Source of the DNA: an uncultured Vibrio sp.
GTDB taxonomy: Bacteria > Pseudomonadota > Gammaproteobacteria > Enterobacterales > Vibrionaceae
DNA: 64,000 nt
Direction of reading: 5' to 3'
NCBI GenBank assembly: GCA_947504195.1
Contig: CANNGN010000007.1
Span: 1-64,000, forward strand
The position numbers were made by a program, and so were the translations under genes. Below are positions 41,417 through 52,393 of the stretch, piece by piece. The notes beneath the pieces were generated by a model. The model did not search any database. It worked only from the letters and a program-made list of their open reading frames with translations, and was not told where the DNA came from. The number at the start of each line of letters is the position of its first letter. Position 1 is the first letter of the stretch.

Positions 41417-42712
41417 ATGTCTCAACAAATGTCAGTGTATTTATCTCGTAAATCAGCCCCGACTCAATGGGGTGAAAAGGCAATCGTCTCATATTCAGAA
41501 AATGGCACCACTATTCACCTTAGCTCCATGCAACCAAGCCTTCAAACTATTCAGCGAGCAGCAAGAAAAATTGACTCTCAGGGACTACGCAATGTCATAT
41601 TGGCAGGGGAAGGGTGGGATCTTGAATCGATTTGGTCTTTTTACCTAGGTTACCGGGAAGCAAAGAAACTAAATAAGCTTGAGTGGAGTGATCTTGACGC
41701 CAATGCAACGGTTGAACTTGAGTCTCGCATTAAAGCCGCAAATTGGACATGTGACATTATTAATCGCAGTGCTGAAGAAGTTGGGCCAAGGCAGCTCGCC
41801 ACTATGGCAGCAGAATTTATTAAGAGTCTCGCGCCTGAGCATGTTTCGTTTAAAGTGGTGAAAGACAAAGATTTGTTGACCGAAGGTTGGGCTGGGATAT
41901 TTGCAGTTGGACGTGGTTCAGAGCGCACGTCTGCGATGTTACAGCTGGATTACAACCCAACAGGTGATGAGAATGCTCCCGTTGCCGCATGTTTGGTTGG
42001 GAAAGGAATTACGTTTGATTCTGGTGGTTATAGCCTTAAACCGTCCAATATGATGACCGCAATGAAAACCGATATGGGAGGAGCTGCAACTGTAACCGGT
42101 GGTCTTGCACTAGCCATTATGCGCGGTCTGAATCAACGGGTGAAACTCGTTCTATGTTGTGCTGAAAATATGGTGTCTGGTCATGCGTTGAAATTGGGCG
42201 ACATTATTACGTATAAAAACGGGAAAACCGTTGAAATAATGAATACAGATGCAGAAGGGCGTCTAGTTTTGGCAGATGGATTAATTTATGCGAGTGAGCA
42301 AAATCCAAAACTGATCATCGATTGCGCGACTTTGACGGGCTCTGCAAAACATGCATTAGGCAATGATTATCACGCGTTGTTTAGCTTCGATGAAAAGCTT
42401 TCATCGACTGCGCTAAAAGTCGCGAAATCAGAGAACGAAGGATTATGGCCTTTGCCACTAGAGCCATTCCATCGTGATATGCTGCCTTCGAATTTTGCCG
42501 ACCTATCAAATATCAGTTCCGGTGACTATTCACCAGGAGCGACGACCGCTGCCGCATTTTTGTCATACTTTGTGGACAACTACCAACAAGGTTGGCTACA
42601 TTTTGATTGTGCAGCGACTTACCGTAAGTCAGCTTCTGAGCGTTGGGCTGCAGGTGCTACGGGTACAGGGATACGAACTTTGGCTGGTATTCTCAACACC
42701 CTAGCTAAGTAA
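41417..42712 (+). CDS. pepB: Aminopeptidase B (M17 leucyl aminopeptidase)
   Basis: 431 aa. The M17 metal and catalytic motifs are [27 protein letters not shown] and the family signature [14 protein letters not shown]. It removes N-terminal residues from peptides in the cytoplasm, with two divalent metals. AAGGAG precedes the start. Its position after iscX is the same as in E. coli. Confidence 0.96.
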   Translation: MSQQMSVYLSRKSAPTQWGEKAIVSYSENGTTIHLSSMQPSLQTIQRAARKIDSQGLRNVILAGEGWDLESIWSFYLGYREAKKLNKLEWSDLDANATVELESRIKAANWTCDIINRSAEEVGPRQLATMAAEFIKSLAPEHVSFKVVKDKDLLTEGWAGIFAVGRGSERTSAMLQLDYNPTGDENAPVAACLVGKGITFDSGGYSLKPSNMMTAMKTDMGGAATVTGGLALAIMRGLNQRVKLVLCCAENMVSGHALKLGDIITYKNGKTVEIMNTDAEGRLVLADGLIYASEQNPKLIIDCATLTGSAKHALGNDYHALFSFDEKLSSTALKVAKSENEGLWPLPLEPFHRDMLPSNFADLSNISSGDYSPGATTAAAFLSYFVDNYQQGWLHFDCAATYRKSASERWAAGATGTGIRTLAGILNTLAK

Positions 42713-42781
42713 ATTGGATAGATAAAAAAGAATAATCAAATAGTTAGCATTAAATAATAACGATAAAAAGGATAGAATAAT

Positions 42782-43210
42782 ATGGCTCTAGAAAGAACAT
42801 TTTCAATTGTAAAACCTGATGCTGTAAAGCGTAATTTAGTCGGTGAAATTTATAACCGTATAGAAAAAGCTGGCTTGCAAATCATTGCGGCTAAAATGGT
42901 TCAACTTACTGAAGAGCAAGCGAGTAGCTTTTATGCTGAACATGAAGGAAAACCATTTTTTGAAGGTCTAAAAGAGCTGATGACATCTGGACCAATAATG
43001 GTTCAAGTGCTTGAAGGTGAAAATGCTATCAGCCGCTATCGTGAACTTATGGGTAAAACTAATCCAGAAGAAGCGGCTTGCGGTACTATCCGAGCTGATT
43101 ATGCGATAAGCATGCGCTTAAATTCCGTTCATGGTAGTGACAGTACTGCTTCAGCAGCTCGTGAAATCGAGTTCTTTTTTCCACAATCTGAAATCTGTCC
43201 TCGCCAGTAA
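42782..43210 (+). CDS. ndk: Nucleoside diphosphate kinase
   Basis: 142 aa. The start [18 protein letters not shown] and the active-site His in [10 protein letters not shown] are typical. It balances NTP and dNTP pools by phosphate transfer. It is followed by a hairpin terminator at 43238-43263. Confidence 0.98.
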   Translation: MALERTFSIVKPDAVKRNLVGEIYNRIEKAGLQIIAAKMVQLTEEQASSFYAEHEGKPFFEGLKELMTSGPIMVQVLEGENAISRYRELMGKTNPEEAACGTIRADYAISMRLNSVHGSDSTASAAREIEFFFPQSEICPRQ

Positions 43211-43237
43211 CTCCTAAATCTTTACCTCGATTGAATG

Positions 43238-43270
43238 GGCTTTTGCTAGAAAAAGCAGAAGCCTATTTCT
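43238..43270 (+). terminator. Terminator after ndk
   Basis: Stem GGCTTTTGCT / AGCAGAAGCC (one T-G pair) around AGAAAA, followed by TATTTCTT. 28 nt after the ndk stop. Confidence 0.7.
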
Positions 43271-43340
43271 TCCTAAATTCACGTTTCTAATGAATTTATA
43301 GTTAAATCAATATCATGTTAATTCTCACCCAATCGAGCGC

Positions 43341-43369
43341 TTGTTGTCGGTGTTTAAAGGCTGTACAAT
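43341..43369 (+). promoter_or_regulatory. Sigma70 promoter of rlmN
   Basis: -35 TTGTTG (43341-43346), 17-nt spacer, -10 TACAAT (43364-43369), 37 nt before the rlmN start. Confidence 0.65.
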
Positions 43370-43406
43370 TCGCGCCCTAATTTTGTGTTTGGTGTAGTGA
43401 GGTTTC

Positions 43407-44528
43407 ATGACTATTCGTAAAGTCAATTTGCTTGATTTTGATCGAGAAGGAATGCGTACGTTTTTTTCTGAAGAGCTAGGAGAAAAGGCATTTCGTGCTG
43501 ATCAAGTGATGAAGTGGATCTACCATTTTGGCTACGATGACTTTGAGCTGATGAGTAACATCAACAAAAAGTTACGTGAAAAACTGATGCGTCACTGCGA
43601 AATAATCGCTCCTACTGTTTCTGAAGCACAGCACTCCACAGATGGCACGATAAAATGGGCAATGAAAGTTGGCGACCAAGACGTGGAGACGGTTTACATT
43701 CCCGATGAAGATCGTGCCACACTCTGTGTTTCGTCACAGGTTGGGTGTGCGTTGGAATGTAAGTTTTGCTCGACGGCACAACAGGGATTTAATCGCAACC
43801 TTAGAGTGTCTGAAATTATTGGACAGGTTTGGCGAGCTGCCCGTGAAATTGGTCTACAGAAAGAAACAGGGCGTCGACCTATTACCAACATTGTAATGAT
43901 GGGCATGGGTGAACCATTACTTAATATGAAAAACCTCATTCCGTCATTAGAAATAATGCTCGATGACTTGGGGTTTGGTTTATCAAAACGTCGCATTACC
44001 GTGTCGACATCGGGTGTGGTGTCGGGTCTTGACCAAATGACTGACCGTATCGATGTCGCGTTGGCAATCTCATTGCATGCACCGAATGACAAACTCCGTA
44101 GTGAGATTATGCCAATTAATGATCGTTGGGATATCGAAGACTTTTTAAGTTCTGTGCGCCGCTATATTGCAACGTCCAATGCTAATCGAGGCAAAGTAAC
44201 GGTAGAATATGTACTACTCGATCATATTAATGATGGAACAGAGCATGCTCATGAGTTAGCAGAACTCATGAAAGATACACCATGTAAGATTAATCTTATT
44301 CCGTTTAATCCTTATCCAGGATCCCCTTATAAAAAGCCAAGCAATTCTAGAATTGACCGTTTTATGAAAGCATTGATGAGTCACGATTATACTGTCACAG
44401 TGAGAAAAACACGTGGAGATGATATTGATGCGGCTTGTGGTCAGTTAGTAGGAGATGTCATCGATCGGACAAAACGTACTAAAACACAGGTATCTGGTAG
44501 CGATATTTCAGTCAAAACTGTATATTAA
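43407..44528 (+). CDS. rlmN: Dual-specificity rRNA/tRNA adenine-C2 methyltransferase RlmN
   Basis: 373 aa radical-SAM enzyme with [19 protein letters not shown] (CxxxCxxC cluster site), [10 protein letters not shown], and a C-terminal catalytic Cys in [10 protein letters not shown]. It methylates A2503 of 23S rRNA and A37 of some tRNAs. In vibrios I would expect the type IV pilus gene pilF/pilW next; here there is none before rodZ. Confidence 0.97.
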   Translation: MTIRKVNLLDFDREGMRTFFSEELGEKAFRADQVMKWIYHFGYDDFELMSNINKKLREKLMRHCEIIAPTVSEAQHSTDGTIKWAMKVGDQDVETVYIPDEDRATLCVSSQVGCALECKFCSTAQQGFNRNLRVSEIIGQVWRAAREIGLQKETGRRPITNIVMMGMGEPLLNMKNLIPSLEIMLDDLGFGLSKRRITVSTSGVVSGLDQMTDRIDVALAISLHAPNDKLRSEIMPINDRWDIEDFLSSVRRYIATSNANRGKVTVEYVLLDHINDGTEHAHELAELMKDTPCKINLIPFNPYPGSPYKKPSNSRIDRFMKALMSHDYTVTVRKTRGDDIDAACGQLVGDVIDRTKRTKTQVSGSDISVKTVY

Positions 44529-44829
44529 TCAATTAAATCCAGATTTAGACTTGGGTATTGCATAATCTAGGCAGTTGTTTAAATATACAACTGTCAATAT
44601 AGTGAAAAAGATCTAATTCACCGACTTGTAAATGTCGGTATTCCTGTTGTGTAACGCTAATTAATCTTTAGAATAACCAAATATATTAAATTCAGCTATA
44701 TTTAAAAGGTTGAAGCATAAACAGTTTAAGAAATTAATATTTTGAACTCATAAATATTCTCCGCATAAAAAAAATAAATAATCGATACAGAATACTTATG
44801 ACGTCACCAATAAGAGATAGAAACTGCGA
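44529..44829. other. 301-bp AT-rich gap between rlmN and rodZ with two small inverted repeats
   Basis: No gene is visible. CAGTTGT (44572-44578) / ACAACTG (44587-44593) and ACCGAC (44620-44625) / GTCGGT (44634-44639) are perfect short hairpins; the second could end rlmN transcription. The AT-rich remainder probably holds the rodZ promoter. Confidence 0.5.
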
Positions 44830-45792
44830 ATGAATAATGAATTGCTAGATATGCAACCTGAGGTTATAAAGCCACATATTCATGTGGTTGAGAAACCGGG
44901 CACATTGCTTTTGCAAAAACGAGAGTCACAAAACTTAACTCGAAAACATGTGGCTGAAAAGTTACGTCTAAGAGAAGCGGTTATTCAATCGTTAGATGAC
45001 AGTGACTTTGATAGTATTGGTAAAGAGAAGACGTTTATTCGTGGTTACCTGAGATCGTATGCGCGTGTTGTTGGTGCTGATGAAAATGTGATTTTAGCGG
45101 CGTACGATTCTTATTGTGGAGAAGTTCCACAAGAAGTAGACATGAAAATGAAAAGCTTTTCTGAACGTACTAAACATGAAGCCAACAATAACCGACTTAA
45201 CTACATTACATTCGGAGTCATATTCGTTGTTATTGGGATCTCTTCAATTTGGTGGTATCAAAATCAGTCCAACGATTCTCTATTATCTGATACCAATGCC
45301 ACTCAAACGGCCCAAGTTGAATTACCAGCCGTAGAAGAAGTAGATAACATTGTAAAAACGACGAATACCGAAGTATTAAACCCAGCAGTAGAATCTCAAG
45401 CTGTTACTGTTGAACAAACAGAAGGTAGTTTTGAAGGTCCTGTCCGAGATGAGTCATCGAATCCTCCGGAATCTGTTATTTCAGAACAAGCGACAGAAAG
45501 CCTTTCTACAGAAGCGTCAAATGATGCAGTTTTAAAGGAACTCACTGAAGCAAGTGATTCACGCATTGTGATGACATTTAGCGCCGATTGCTGGATTCAG
45601 ATAATCGATGCGACAGGAAAAACGTTGACTGTTGGCACTAAAAAGCCGAACCAAGTGGTTAGCTTAGATGGTCAGGCACCATTTAAAGTGATTTTAGGTG
45701 CGCCAGAAACCGTTTCTATGACATATTCAAGTGAACCTGTTGACCTTTCTCGGTATACTTCTGGTAAAGTAGCAAGATTCACCTTACCCTAG
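44830..45792 (+). CDS. rodZ: Cell-shape protein RodZ
   Basis: 320 aa. The N-terminal Cro-like helix-turn-helix spans about 22-90 ([34 protein letters not shown]) and binds MreB. One membrane helix follows (about 121-140, [19 protein letters not shown]), then a low-complexity periplasmic linker and a C-terminal DUF4115 beta domain ([19 protein letters not shown]). It anchors MreB and maintains rod shape. ispG follows after 8 nt. Confidence 0.95.
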   Translation: MNNELLDMQPEVIKPHIHVVEKPGTLLLQKRESQNLTRKHVAEKLRLREAVIQSLDDSDFDSIGKEKTFIRGYLRSYARVVGADENVILAAYDSYCGEVPQEVDMKMKSFSERTKHEANNNRLNYITFGVIFVVIGISSIWWYQNQSNDSLLSDTNATQTAQVELPAVEEVDNIVKTTNTEVLNPAVESQAVTVEQTEGSFEGPVRDESSNPPESVISEQATESLSTEASNDAVLKELTEASDSRIVMTFSADCWIQIIDATGKTLTVGTKKPNQVVSLDGQAPFKVILGAPETVSMTYSSEPVDLSRYTSGKVARFTLP

Positions 45793-45800
45793 ATAAAATT

Positions 45801-46925
45801 ATGTCACATAACTCTCCTATAAAACGTCGCCAATCGACACGTATATACGTGGGTGACGTGCCGATCGGTGATGGTGCTCCCATTGCCGTTCAATCGATGA
45901 CCAATACTCGAACAACTGATGTTGATGCTACGGTTGCTCAAATTCGTGCTCTAGAAAAAGTAGGCGCTGACATCGTTCGTGTTTCCGTTCCGACGATGGA
46001 TGCAGCTGAAGCATTCAAACAAATCAAGCAGCAAATTTCTATCCCGCTCATCGCTGATATTCATTTCGATTATCGAATCGCCCTTCAGGTTGCTGAATAT
46101 GGCGTGGATTGTCTGCGGATTAACCCAGGAAATATTGGCAACGAATCTCGGATCCGTTCAGTGGTTGATTGTGCCCGCGATAAAGGCATTCCAATTCGCA
46201 TCGGGGTTAATGGCGGTTCTCTTGAGAAAGAGATTCAAGTCAAATACGGTGAACCAACTCCTGAAGCACTCGTTGAATCGGCAATGCGACACGTTGATAT
46301 TTTAGATCGACTTAACTTCGACCAATTTAAAGTCAGTGTCAAAGCCTCCGATGTCTTTCTCGCAGTCGACTCGTATCGTTTACTCGCTCAGAAAATTGAT
46401 CAACCTTTACACTTGGGTATTACAGAAGCGGGCGGGGCACGAGCAGGATCGGTCAAATCAGCCGTTGGTCTTGGAATGTTACTTTCTGAAGGCATTGGTG
46501 ATACGTTACGAGTTTCGCTCGCAGCCGATCCAGTGGAAGAGATTAAAGTGGGCTTTGATATTTTGAAATCATTGCGAATCCGTTCGCGTGGTATCAATTT
46601 TATTGCTTGCCCAAGTTGTTCTCGTCAAGAATTTGATGTAATAGCAACAGTAAATGCATTGGAAGAGCGACTTGAAGATATCGTGACGCCAATGGATGTT
46701 TCGATTATCGGTTGTGTTGTAAATGGCCCTGGTGAAGCAGAAGTCTCTCATCTTGGTCTAGCTGGTGGTAATCGAAAAAGTGCATTTTATAGCGATGGTG
46801 TGCGTCAAAAAGAGCGATTTGATAATAACGATCTGATCTCGAACCTCGAGGCAAAAATTCGCGCAAAAGCCGCGATGATGGATCAATCCAATCAAATTCC
46901 AGTTGACCAGATCGACGACAATTAA
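45801..46925 (+). CDS. ispG: 4-hydroxy-3-methylbut-2-enyl diphosphate synthase IspG
   Basis: 374 aa. TIM-barrel part with [24 protein letters not shown] and LRINPGNIG; the [4Fe-4S] domain has CPSCSRQ and [12 protein letters not shown]. Penultimate step of the MEP isoprenoid pathway. Closely packed with rodZ and hisS. Confidence 0.98.
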   Translation: MSHNSPIKRRQSTRIYVGDVPIGDGAPIAVQSMTNTRTTDVDATVAQIRALEKVGADIVRVSVPTMDAAEAFKQIKQQISIPLIADIHFDYRIALQVAEYGVDCLRINPGNIGNESRIRSVVDCARDKGIPIRIGVNGGSLEKEIQVKYGEPTPEALVESAMRHVDILDRLNFDQFKVSVKASDVFLAVDSYRLLAQKIDQPLHLGITEAGGARAGSVKSAVGLGMLLSEGIGDTLRVSLAADPVEEIKVGFDILKSLRIRSRGINFIACPSCSRQEFDVIATVNALEERLEDIVTPMDVSIIGCVVNGPGEAEVSHLGLAGGNRKSAFYSDGVRQKERFDNNDLISNLEAKIRAKAAMMDQSNQIPVDQIDDN

Positions 46926-46950
46926 CTCATTAATTTTACGGTAACTTTAC

Positions 46951-48219
46951 GTGGCTAAAACTATTCAAGCAATTCGAGGCATGAACGATTGCCTCCCATC
47001 TCAATCGCCACTTTGGCAAAAAGTAGAAAATGTCGTTAAAGGCGTGATTGCGTCTTACGGTTACAGTGAAATGCGGATGCCAATTGTCGAAATGACAAAC
47101 CTATTCTGCCGAGCGATCGGTGAAGTCACTGATGTGGTTGAAAAGGAAATGTATACCTTTGATGATCGCAATGGTGATAGCTTGTCCCTTCGTCCAGAAG
47201 GTACGGCTGGGTGTATTCGCGCAGGTATCGAAAACGGCCTTCTGTATAATCAAGAACAGCGAGTTTGGTATATTGGACCTATGTTCCGCCACGAGCGCCC
47301 GCAGAAAGGTCGCTACCGTCAATTTCATCAATGTGGCGCAGAAGTCTTTGGCGTAGAAAGCCCAGATATTGATGCTGAACTGATTATGCTAACCGCTCGA
47401 ATTTGGAAAGAGCTTGGCGTTGCGGAACACGTTCGTCTTGAACTCAACTCGATTGGGTCCTCAGAAGCACGTCAAGAATATCGTGTCGCGTTAATTGCCT
47501 ATTTAGAGCAACATATGGATGTTCTGGATGAAGACTGTAAGCGACGCATGTATACCAATCCACTACGCGTTTTAGACAGTAAGAACCCGGATGTTCAAGC
47601 CATATTAGGTGATGCTCCGCAATTGTGTGATTACCTTGATGCGGATTCTCGCCAGCATTTTTCTGATTTATGTGAACTTCTAGACTCTGCTGGTATCGAA
47701 TACACAGTAAATCAACGTCTCGTTCGTGGTTTGGATTACTATAACCGTACCGTATTTGAGTGGATCACTGAAAGTTTAGGTTCACAAGGAACAGTATGTG
47801 GTGGCGGGCGTTACGACGGATTGGTAGAACAACTCGGTGGTAAAGCAACCCCAGGAATTGGTTTTGCAATGGGGTTGGAACGTTTGGTTCTCCTTATGGA
47901 AACGTTGAACCAAGCCAGTGTTCGTCGTCAAGTTGATGTTTATATGGTTACCGCGGGCGAAGGAACAACAGCGGCTGGGTTTAAACTGGCGGAAGAGCTG
48001 CGCAGTACGATTCCTGGCATTCGTATTATGAATCACTGTGGTGGTGGCAACTTTAAGAAGCAATTTAAACGTGCCGATAAAGTTGGATCAGCCGTAGCAT
48101 TGGTTTTAGGTGAAAATGAAGTCGCCGATAATACAGTTGTGTATAAAGACTTGGTTGGTGGCCAACAAGAGACGATGCAACAAGCTGAGATCATCGTTAA
48201 GCTACAATCCATTATTTAA
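46951..48219 (+). CDS. hisS: Histidyl-tRNA synthetase
   Basis: 422 aa with a GTG start ([20 protein letters not shown]). Class II motifs: motif 2 in [18 protein letters not shown], the His-specific [15 protein letters not shown] and motif 3 in [14 protein letters not shown]. 25 nt after ispG. Confidence 0.98.
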   Translation: MAKTIQAIRGMNDCLPSQSPLWQKVENVVKGVIASYGYSEMRMPIVEMTNLFCRAIGEVTDVVEKEMYTFDDRNGDSLSLRPEGTAGCIRAGIENGLLYNQEQRVWYIGPMFRHERPQKGRYRQFHQCGAEVFGVESPDIDAELIMLTARIWKELGVAEHVRLELNSIGSSEARQEYRVALIAYLEQHMDVLDEDCKRRMYTNPLRVLDSKNPDVQAILGDAPQLCDYLDADSRQHFSDLCELLDSAGIEYTVNQRLVRGLDYYNRTVFEWITESLGSQGTVCGGGRYDGLVEQLGGKATPGIGFAMGLERLVLLMETLNQASVRRQVDVYMVTAGEGTTAAGFKLAEELRSTIPGIRIMNHCGGGNFKKQFKRADKVGSAVALVLGENEVADNTVVYKDLVGGQQETMQQAEIIVKLQSII

Positions 48220-48275
48220 TTTTCTGTTGTGGACAATAAGGTTCACAATAATCATTTGCGTAAAGAGGGCACCAA

Positions 48276-48890
48276 GTGGAACTCTACGATACCGAAGAAC
48301 AACAAGTAGAAGCGATTAAAAGCTGGTGGGAAGAAAACGGCAAAGCCGTGATTATTGGCACTGTAGTCGGTTTAAGTGCGATTGGCGGTTGGAACTTTTA
48401 TCAATCATCAACACAAGATGCGAGAGAAGCTGCGTCAAAGAGCTACGAATCTACAATTGCTGAATTAGGCAAAAATGGCGCGTCCGCACAGGAAAGTGTT
48501 CAGACATTTATTAACTCGAACAGTGATTCTGAATATGCGTCATTGGCTGCGATTCAGTTGGCTAAGGCTCAAATCGAAGCAAAAGAGCTCGATCAAGCAT
48601 TGGTTCAACTAGAGTGGGTTAAATCAAACAGCGGTGATGAAGCATTGAAAACCATTGCTGGTTATCGTATCGCTCGTATTTCTGCTGAGCAAACTAATTA
48701 CGATAAAGCGTTAGCAGAGCTTAAAGCAATAACTCATGAGGGATGGCAAGGACGAGTCTTAGAATTAAAAGGCGATGTCGTGTTGGCTCAAGGGGATAAA
48801 GACGCTGCGTATATTGCTTATACACAAGCACAGCAAGAAAATGATGCGAGTCAGTTGCTAAAACTAAAACTAGATGATCTCGCTAAATAA
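48276..48890 (+). CDS. yfgM: Periplasmic chaperone-associated protein YfgM
   Basis: 204 aa with a GTG start after GAGGG. A cytoplasmic N-terminus (TEEQQVEAIKSWWEENGK) and one membrane helix (about 24-42) are followed by a periplasmic TPR-like domain. YfgM associates with the SecYEG translocon and PpiD. 9 nt before bamB. Confidence 0.95.
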   Translation: MELYDTEEQQVEAIKSWWEENGKAVIIGTVVGLSAIGGWNFYQSSTQDAREAASKSYESTIAELGKNGASAQESVQTFINSNSDSEYASLAAIQLAKAQIEAKELDQALVQLEWVKSNSGDEALKTIAGYRIARISAEQTNYDKALAELKAITHEGWQGRVLELKGDVVLAQGDKDAAYIAYTQAQQENDASQLLKLKLDDLAK

Positions 48891-48899
48891 GGGCAAAGC

Positions 48900-50057
48900 A
48901 TGACTAGATGGTTGAAACATCTATTCGTCGTCGCGACGATTACTGGCGCTGTAGTTGGATGTTCTAGTGAAACGGACACCGTTGTTATGGTTCCAGTACC
49001 AGAGGTTAATAGCAAGTTTTTGCCAACTGAGCTTTGGCACACTAGCATTAGTGACGGTGTCGAACACTACTATTCCAAATTGAAGCCAGTTTACGCCTAT
49101 GAAAGAATTTATTTGGCAAGTAGAAACGGTGAGGTGAAAGCTATTTCACCAAGCGACGGTAAGACAATTTGGAAGACTAAGATCGATTCAGAGAGCGTCC
49201 CTCGGTTATCCGGCGGAATCAGTGTTTCCAGTAATACTTTATATATTGGAAGCGAAAACGGCGTGGTTTACGCCATTAACGCTCTGACTGGAGAGGCGAC
49301 GTGGAAGAGTAAAGTTTCCGGCGAAGTTCTTTCTACTCCTGCAATTGACGCAGGTTTAGTTATTGTGAATACCAGTGAAGGTACGTTAATAGCTCTTGAC
49401 CAAACGACGGGTGCTCAGCGTTGGACTATCGCATCTGAAGTGCCTAATCTGACTTTACGTGGTGACAGTTCACCTCTTGCTTTATCCGGTGGGATTTTCT
49501 GGGGAACACCAAATGGACGTTTAGCTGCTGCCATTTCATCGCACGGTCAAATGATTTGGCAACAAACGGTGGGAACACCAAAAGGTGCGACAGAAATTGA
49601 ACGTTTAGTCGATGTAGACTCAAGCCCATTGGCTATTGGCGGAATATTATACTCTATTGGATACAACGGGCAGTTAGTTGCGGTTGATCTACGAAGTAGT
49701 AAAGTGTCTTGGAAACGTCCATATTCATCAGCATCCGATATGGCAACCGATGGCGGCAGACTTTTCATTGTGGCCGACCACGATCATCTAGTCGCGGTTG
49801 ATTCGCGCAGTGGTGCTGAACTTTGGACGAATAAAGAGTTAGAAAACCGTTTATTGACCAATCCTGTTGTCCTCAACGATTATTTAGTTGTTGGTGATAG
49901 TGAAGGTTATCTATATTGGTTGGAGCGTTCGACCGGGAATTTTGTTGCTCGCCAGTTTATCGACGAAAGTGGATTAGCCGTGGCACCAATTGAATTGCCA
50001 GATGGTTACTTAGTGATTACCCGAAATGGTGATGTTAAGAAACTGACGATCGAATAA
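48900..50057 (+). CDS. bamB: Outer-membrane assembly lipoprotein BamB
   Basis: 385 aa. Lipobox AVVGC places the lipidated Cys at about residue 21. The rest is an eight-bladed PQQ-type beta-propeller with repeated blades such as ALTGEATWKSKV and DQTTGAQRWTI. It is a Bam complex subunit for outer-membrane protein insertion. A terminator-like hairpin follows. Confidence 0.97.
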   Translation: MTRWLKHLFVVATITGAVVGCSSETDTVVMVPVPEVNSKFLPTELWHTSISDGVEHYYSKLKPVYAYERIYLASRNGEVKAISPSDGKTIWKTKIDSESVPRLSGGISVSSNTLYIGSENGVVYAINALTGEATWKSKVSGEVLSTPAIDAGLVIVNTSEGTLIALDQTTGAQRWTIASEVPNLTLRGDSSPLALSGGIFWGTPNGRLAAAISSHGQMIWQQTVGTPKGATEIERLVDVDSSPLAIGGILYSIGYNGQLVAVDLRSSKVSWKRPYSSASDMATDGGRLFIVADHDHLVAVDSRSGAELWTNKELENRLLTNPVVLNDYLVVGDSEGYLYWLERSTGNFVARQFIDESGLAVAPIELPDGYLVITRNGDVKKLTIE

Positions 50058-50082
50058 TATTTCGTGATATACTCCCGATCTA

Positions 50083-50117
50083 GGCTCCTGGCTGTTAACA
50101 GTTAGGGGCCATTTTAT
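50083..50117 (+). terminator. Terminator after bamB
   Basis: Interrupted stem GGCTCCTGGCTG / CAGTTAGGGGCC centred on TTAA, followed by ATTTTATT. 26 nt after the bamB stop. Confidence 0.6.
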
Positions 50118-50267
50118 TGATATGTATTTATCATTTATCATGTTGTTAAAAATTTAATTAGCATCACAGAGTATTATCTTATACCTGCGTCTGGTCCATT
50201 GATGGAATATAGCCGCATAGTTTAGGTCTAAGACATATTCAGATTTATAGATTTTCTAGAGGTTATT

Positions 50268-51752
50268 ATGGTTCCTGTTATCGCACTCGTTGGTCGACCC
50301 AATGTTGGTAAATCAACACTTTTTAACCGATTAACTCGGACACGAGATGCATTGGTAGCAGACTTTCCTGGACTGACGCGAGATCGTAAGTACGGTCAAG
50401 CGAAGTTGGAAGAGCAAGACTATATTGTCATTGATACTGGTGGTATTGATGGTGATGAAGTGGGCGTTGAATCGGAAATGGCCAAACAATCGCTTCTTGC
50501 AATGGAAGAAGCGGATATCGTGTTATTTCTTGTTGATGGCCGAGCTGGTTTAACCGCCTCCGATCAAGCTATCGCACAACATCTTCGTCAAACCGACAAA
50601 CCTTCTTTTCTTGTTATCAATAAAGTTGATGGTATCGATGCTGATCAGGCTGGTGCTGATTTTTGGCAATTGGGTATGGACCAGATGTATCATATTGCGG
50701 CCGCTCATGGACGCGGTGTTACGGCACTCATCGAACATGTACTAAACCCATTTATACAAGCATCACGTGCTGAAGAGCTTCAAGATTTAACCGGAATCGA
50801 AGACAGCGAATTCGATGATAGCCATGAATATACTGAAGAAGAAGCCGAAGCTGAGCATAAACGCCTACAAGATCAACCAATTAAGCTCGCTATTATTGGT
50901 CGTCCAAATGTGGGCAAATCAACACTAACCAACCGTATTCTCGGTGAAGAACGTGTCATTGTTTATGATATGCCGGGTACAACCCGTGATTCGATTTATA
51001 TTCCTATGCAACGGAATGAGCGCGAATATGTCCTGATTGATACCGCAGGTGTTCGCCGTCGTAAGCGTATTAATGAAACGGTAGAAAAGTTCTCAGTGGT
51101 AAAAACGCTGAAAGCTATTGAAGATGCTAACGTTGTTTTATTGATTATTGATGCGCGAGAAAATATCTCTGATCAAGATTTGAGCCTGCTTGGGTTTACG
51201 TTAAACGCAGGGCGCTCAATAGTGATTGCTGTTAATAAATGGGATGGATTAGATACTGACGTAAAAGATAATGTGAAAAAAGAATTGGATCGCCGACTTG
51301 GTTTTGTCGATTTTTCTAGAATTCATTTTATCTCAGCACTACATGGTACTGGTGTTGGTCACTTATTTGAATCGGTTGAAGAAGCCTATAAATCTGCGAC
51401 AACACGAGTCAGTACTTCGATCTTGACTCGAATTTTAACGATGGCCAAAGATGATCACCAACCACCAATGGTTCGTGGACGCCGAGTAAAGCTGAAATAT
51501 GCTCACGCTGGTGGATACAATCCTCCTATTATCGTTGTTCATGGAAACTTAGTGAAAGAGCTACCTGACTCGTATAAGCGATATTTAATGAACTACTATC
51601 GTAAATCTCTGGAAATCATGGGTACTCCAATTCAGATTCGTTTCCAAAGCAGCGAGAATCCTTACGAAATGAAAACTGAGAAGAAGACATTATCGCAAGA
51701 GAGAAAGCGCAAAAAGCTGATGTCGATGATGCAGAATCGGAACAAAAAATAG
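50268..51752 (+). CDS. der: Ribosome-assembly GTPase Der (EngA)
   Basis: 494 aa with two tandem GTPase domains, each with GRPNVGKST (near residues 8 and 210), NKxD (NKVD and NKWD), and a C-terminal KH-like domain. An acidic linker separates them (about 175-200). It acts in 50S ribosome maturation. Ribosome site GAGG. Confidence 0.98.
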   Translation: MVPVIALVGRPNVGKSTLFNRLTRTRDALVADFPGLTRDRKYGQAKLEEQDYIVIDTGGIDGDEVGVESEMAKQSLLAMEEADIVLFLVDGRAGLTASDQAIAQHLRQTDKPSFLVINKVDGIDADQAGADFWQLGMDQMYHIAAAHGRGVTALIEHVLNPFIQASRAEELQDLTGIEDSEFDDSHEYTEEEAEAEHKRLQDQPIKLAIIGRPNVGKSTLTNRILGEERVIVYDMPGTTRDSIYIPMQRNEREYVLIDTAGVRRRKRINETVEKFSVVKTLKAIEDANVVLLIIDARENISDQDLSLLGFTLNAGRSIVIAVNKWDGLDTDVKDNVKKELDRRLGFVDFSRIHFISALHGTGVGHLFESVEEAYKSATTRVSTSILTRILTMAKDDHQPPMVRGRRVKLKYAHAGGYNPPIIVVHGNLVKELPDSYKRYLMNYYRKSLEIMGTPIQIRFQSSENPYEMKTEKKTLSQERKRKKLMSMMQNRNKK

Positions 51753-51756
51753 TGAG

Positions 51757-51790
51757 AAAACCCAGACCAATTAGTCTGGGTTTTTTATTT
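51757..51790 (+). terminator. Terminator after der
   Basis: Stem AAAACCCAGAC / GTCTGGGTTTT around CAATTA, then TT and more T. Begins 5 nt after the der stop. Confidence 0.93.
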
Positions 51791-51986
51791 TTAGGCTACT
51801 TTAGGAAGCATAATTCTGCTCTATCCAAGTTACATTGTTATGTTTTTTGATTGTGATCTATTTATAAAATATCGTTAAGTGTATATTTAAATAACCATTT
51901 AGGTTTTTATACCATGTAAAATACAAATACAGCACATGTAACTTATGCTTTCGGTATGTGGTTATATAAATGTTCTTTTTAGGGTA

Positions 51987-52097
51987 GATCGCTGATCAGT
52001 TGGTTGAAAGCAGAAGATCAGATTAGGATCTTATTTTATCACAATCCGATCTTTTTCTTCAATTTACTGATTAAACTGAGACCAACTGATAGAGATC
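51987..52097 (+). ncRNA. Candidate structured RNA or leader upstream of yfgJ
   Basis: A long-range perfect 10-bp pairing, ATCAGTTGGT (51995-52004) with ACCAACTGAT (52081-52090), is extended by GATC/GATC (51987-51990, 52094-52097). It encloses two mutually exclusive hairpins: AAGATC/GATCTT (52014-52032) and AGAT..GGAT/ATCC.ATCT (52020-52052), the latter followed by TTTTT like an intrinsic terminator. The element sits in the 414-bp gap before yfgJ. Transcription here is not shown by sequence; the assignment is by eye. Confidence 0.4.
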
Positions 52098-52166
52098 ATA
52101 TTGGCTATTTTTCCGATGCAATAATATAAATACAGTTTTCAAAGGTAAAAGAGTAAAGGATAAAAA

Positions 52167-52391
52167 ATGAGTGAGAATCATTGTCCTAGTTGTAACAAGG
52201 AACTTGAGTGGGATGGTGAATATCATTGCTCGAGCTGTGACAGCCACTTCAAGAAAATTGGTTATTGCCCTAAATGCGATGCTGAACTTGAGAAATTACA
52301 AGCGTGTGGTGCCGCTGGCTACTTTTGCAATAGTTGTAATGAATTGAAATCAAGATCAAAAATACATTTTAAGTTCAATAAGTTGGATTAA
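52167..52391 (+). CDS. yfgJ: Zinc-ribbon protein YfgJ
   Basis: 74 aa with eight or more cysteines in CxxC pairs (CPSC, CSSC, CPKC, CNSC) and the family segment LQACGAAGYFCNSC, matching E. coli YfgJ in the same position between der and xseA. Function unknown; two rubredoxin-like zinc ribbons are likely. The stop codon lies 2 nt from the convergent xseA end. Confidence 0.9.
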   Translation: MSENHCPSCNKELEWDGEYHCSSCDSHFKKIGYCPKCDAELEKLQACGAAGYFCNSCNELKSRSKIHFKFNKLD

Positions 52392-52393
52392 GC

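Noticed and set aside
41304..41648. 114-codon frame overlapping pepB
   Set aside because: Out of frame with pepB, starts in the isc terminator region, no ribosome site or recognisable motif.
51795..51986. Additional small gene between der and yfgJ
   Set aside because: AT-rich with frequent stops in all frames and no ribosome site plus start of useful length.
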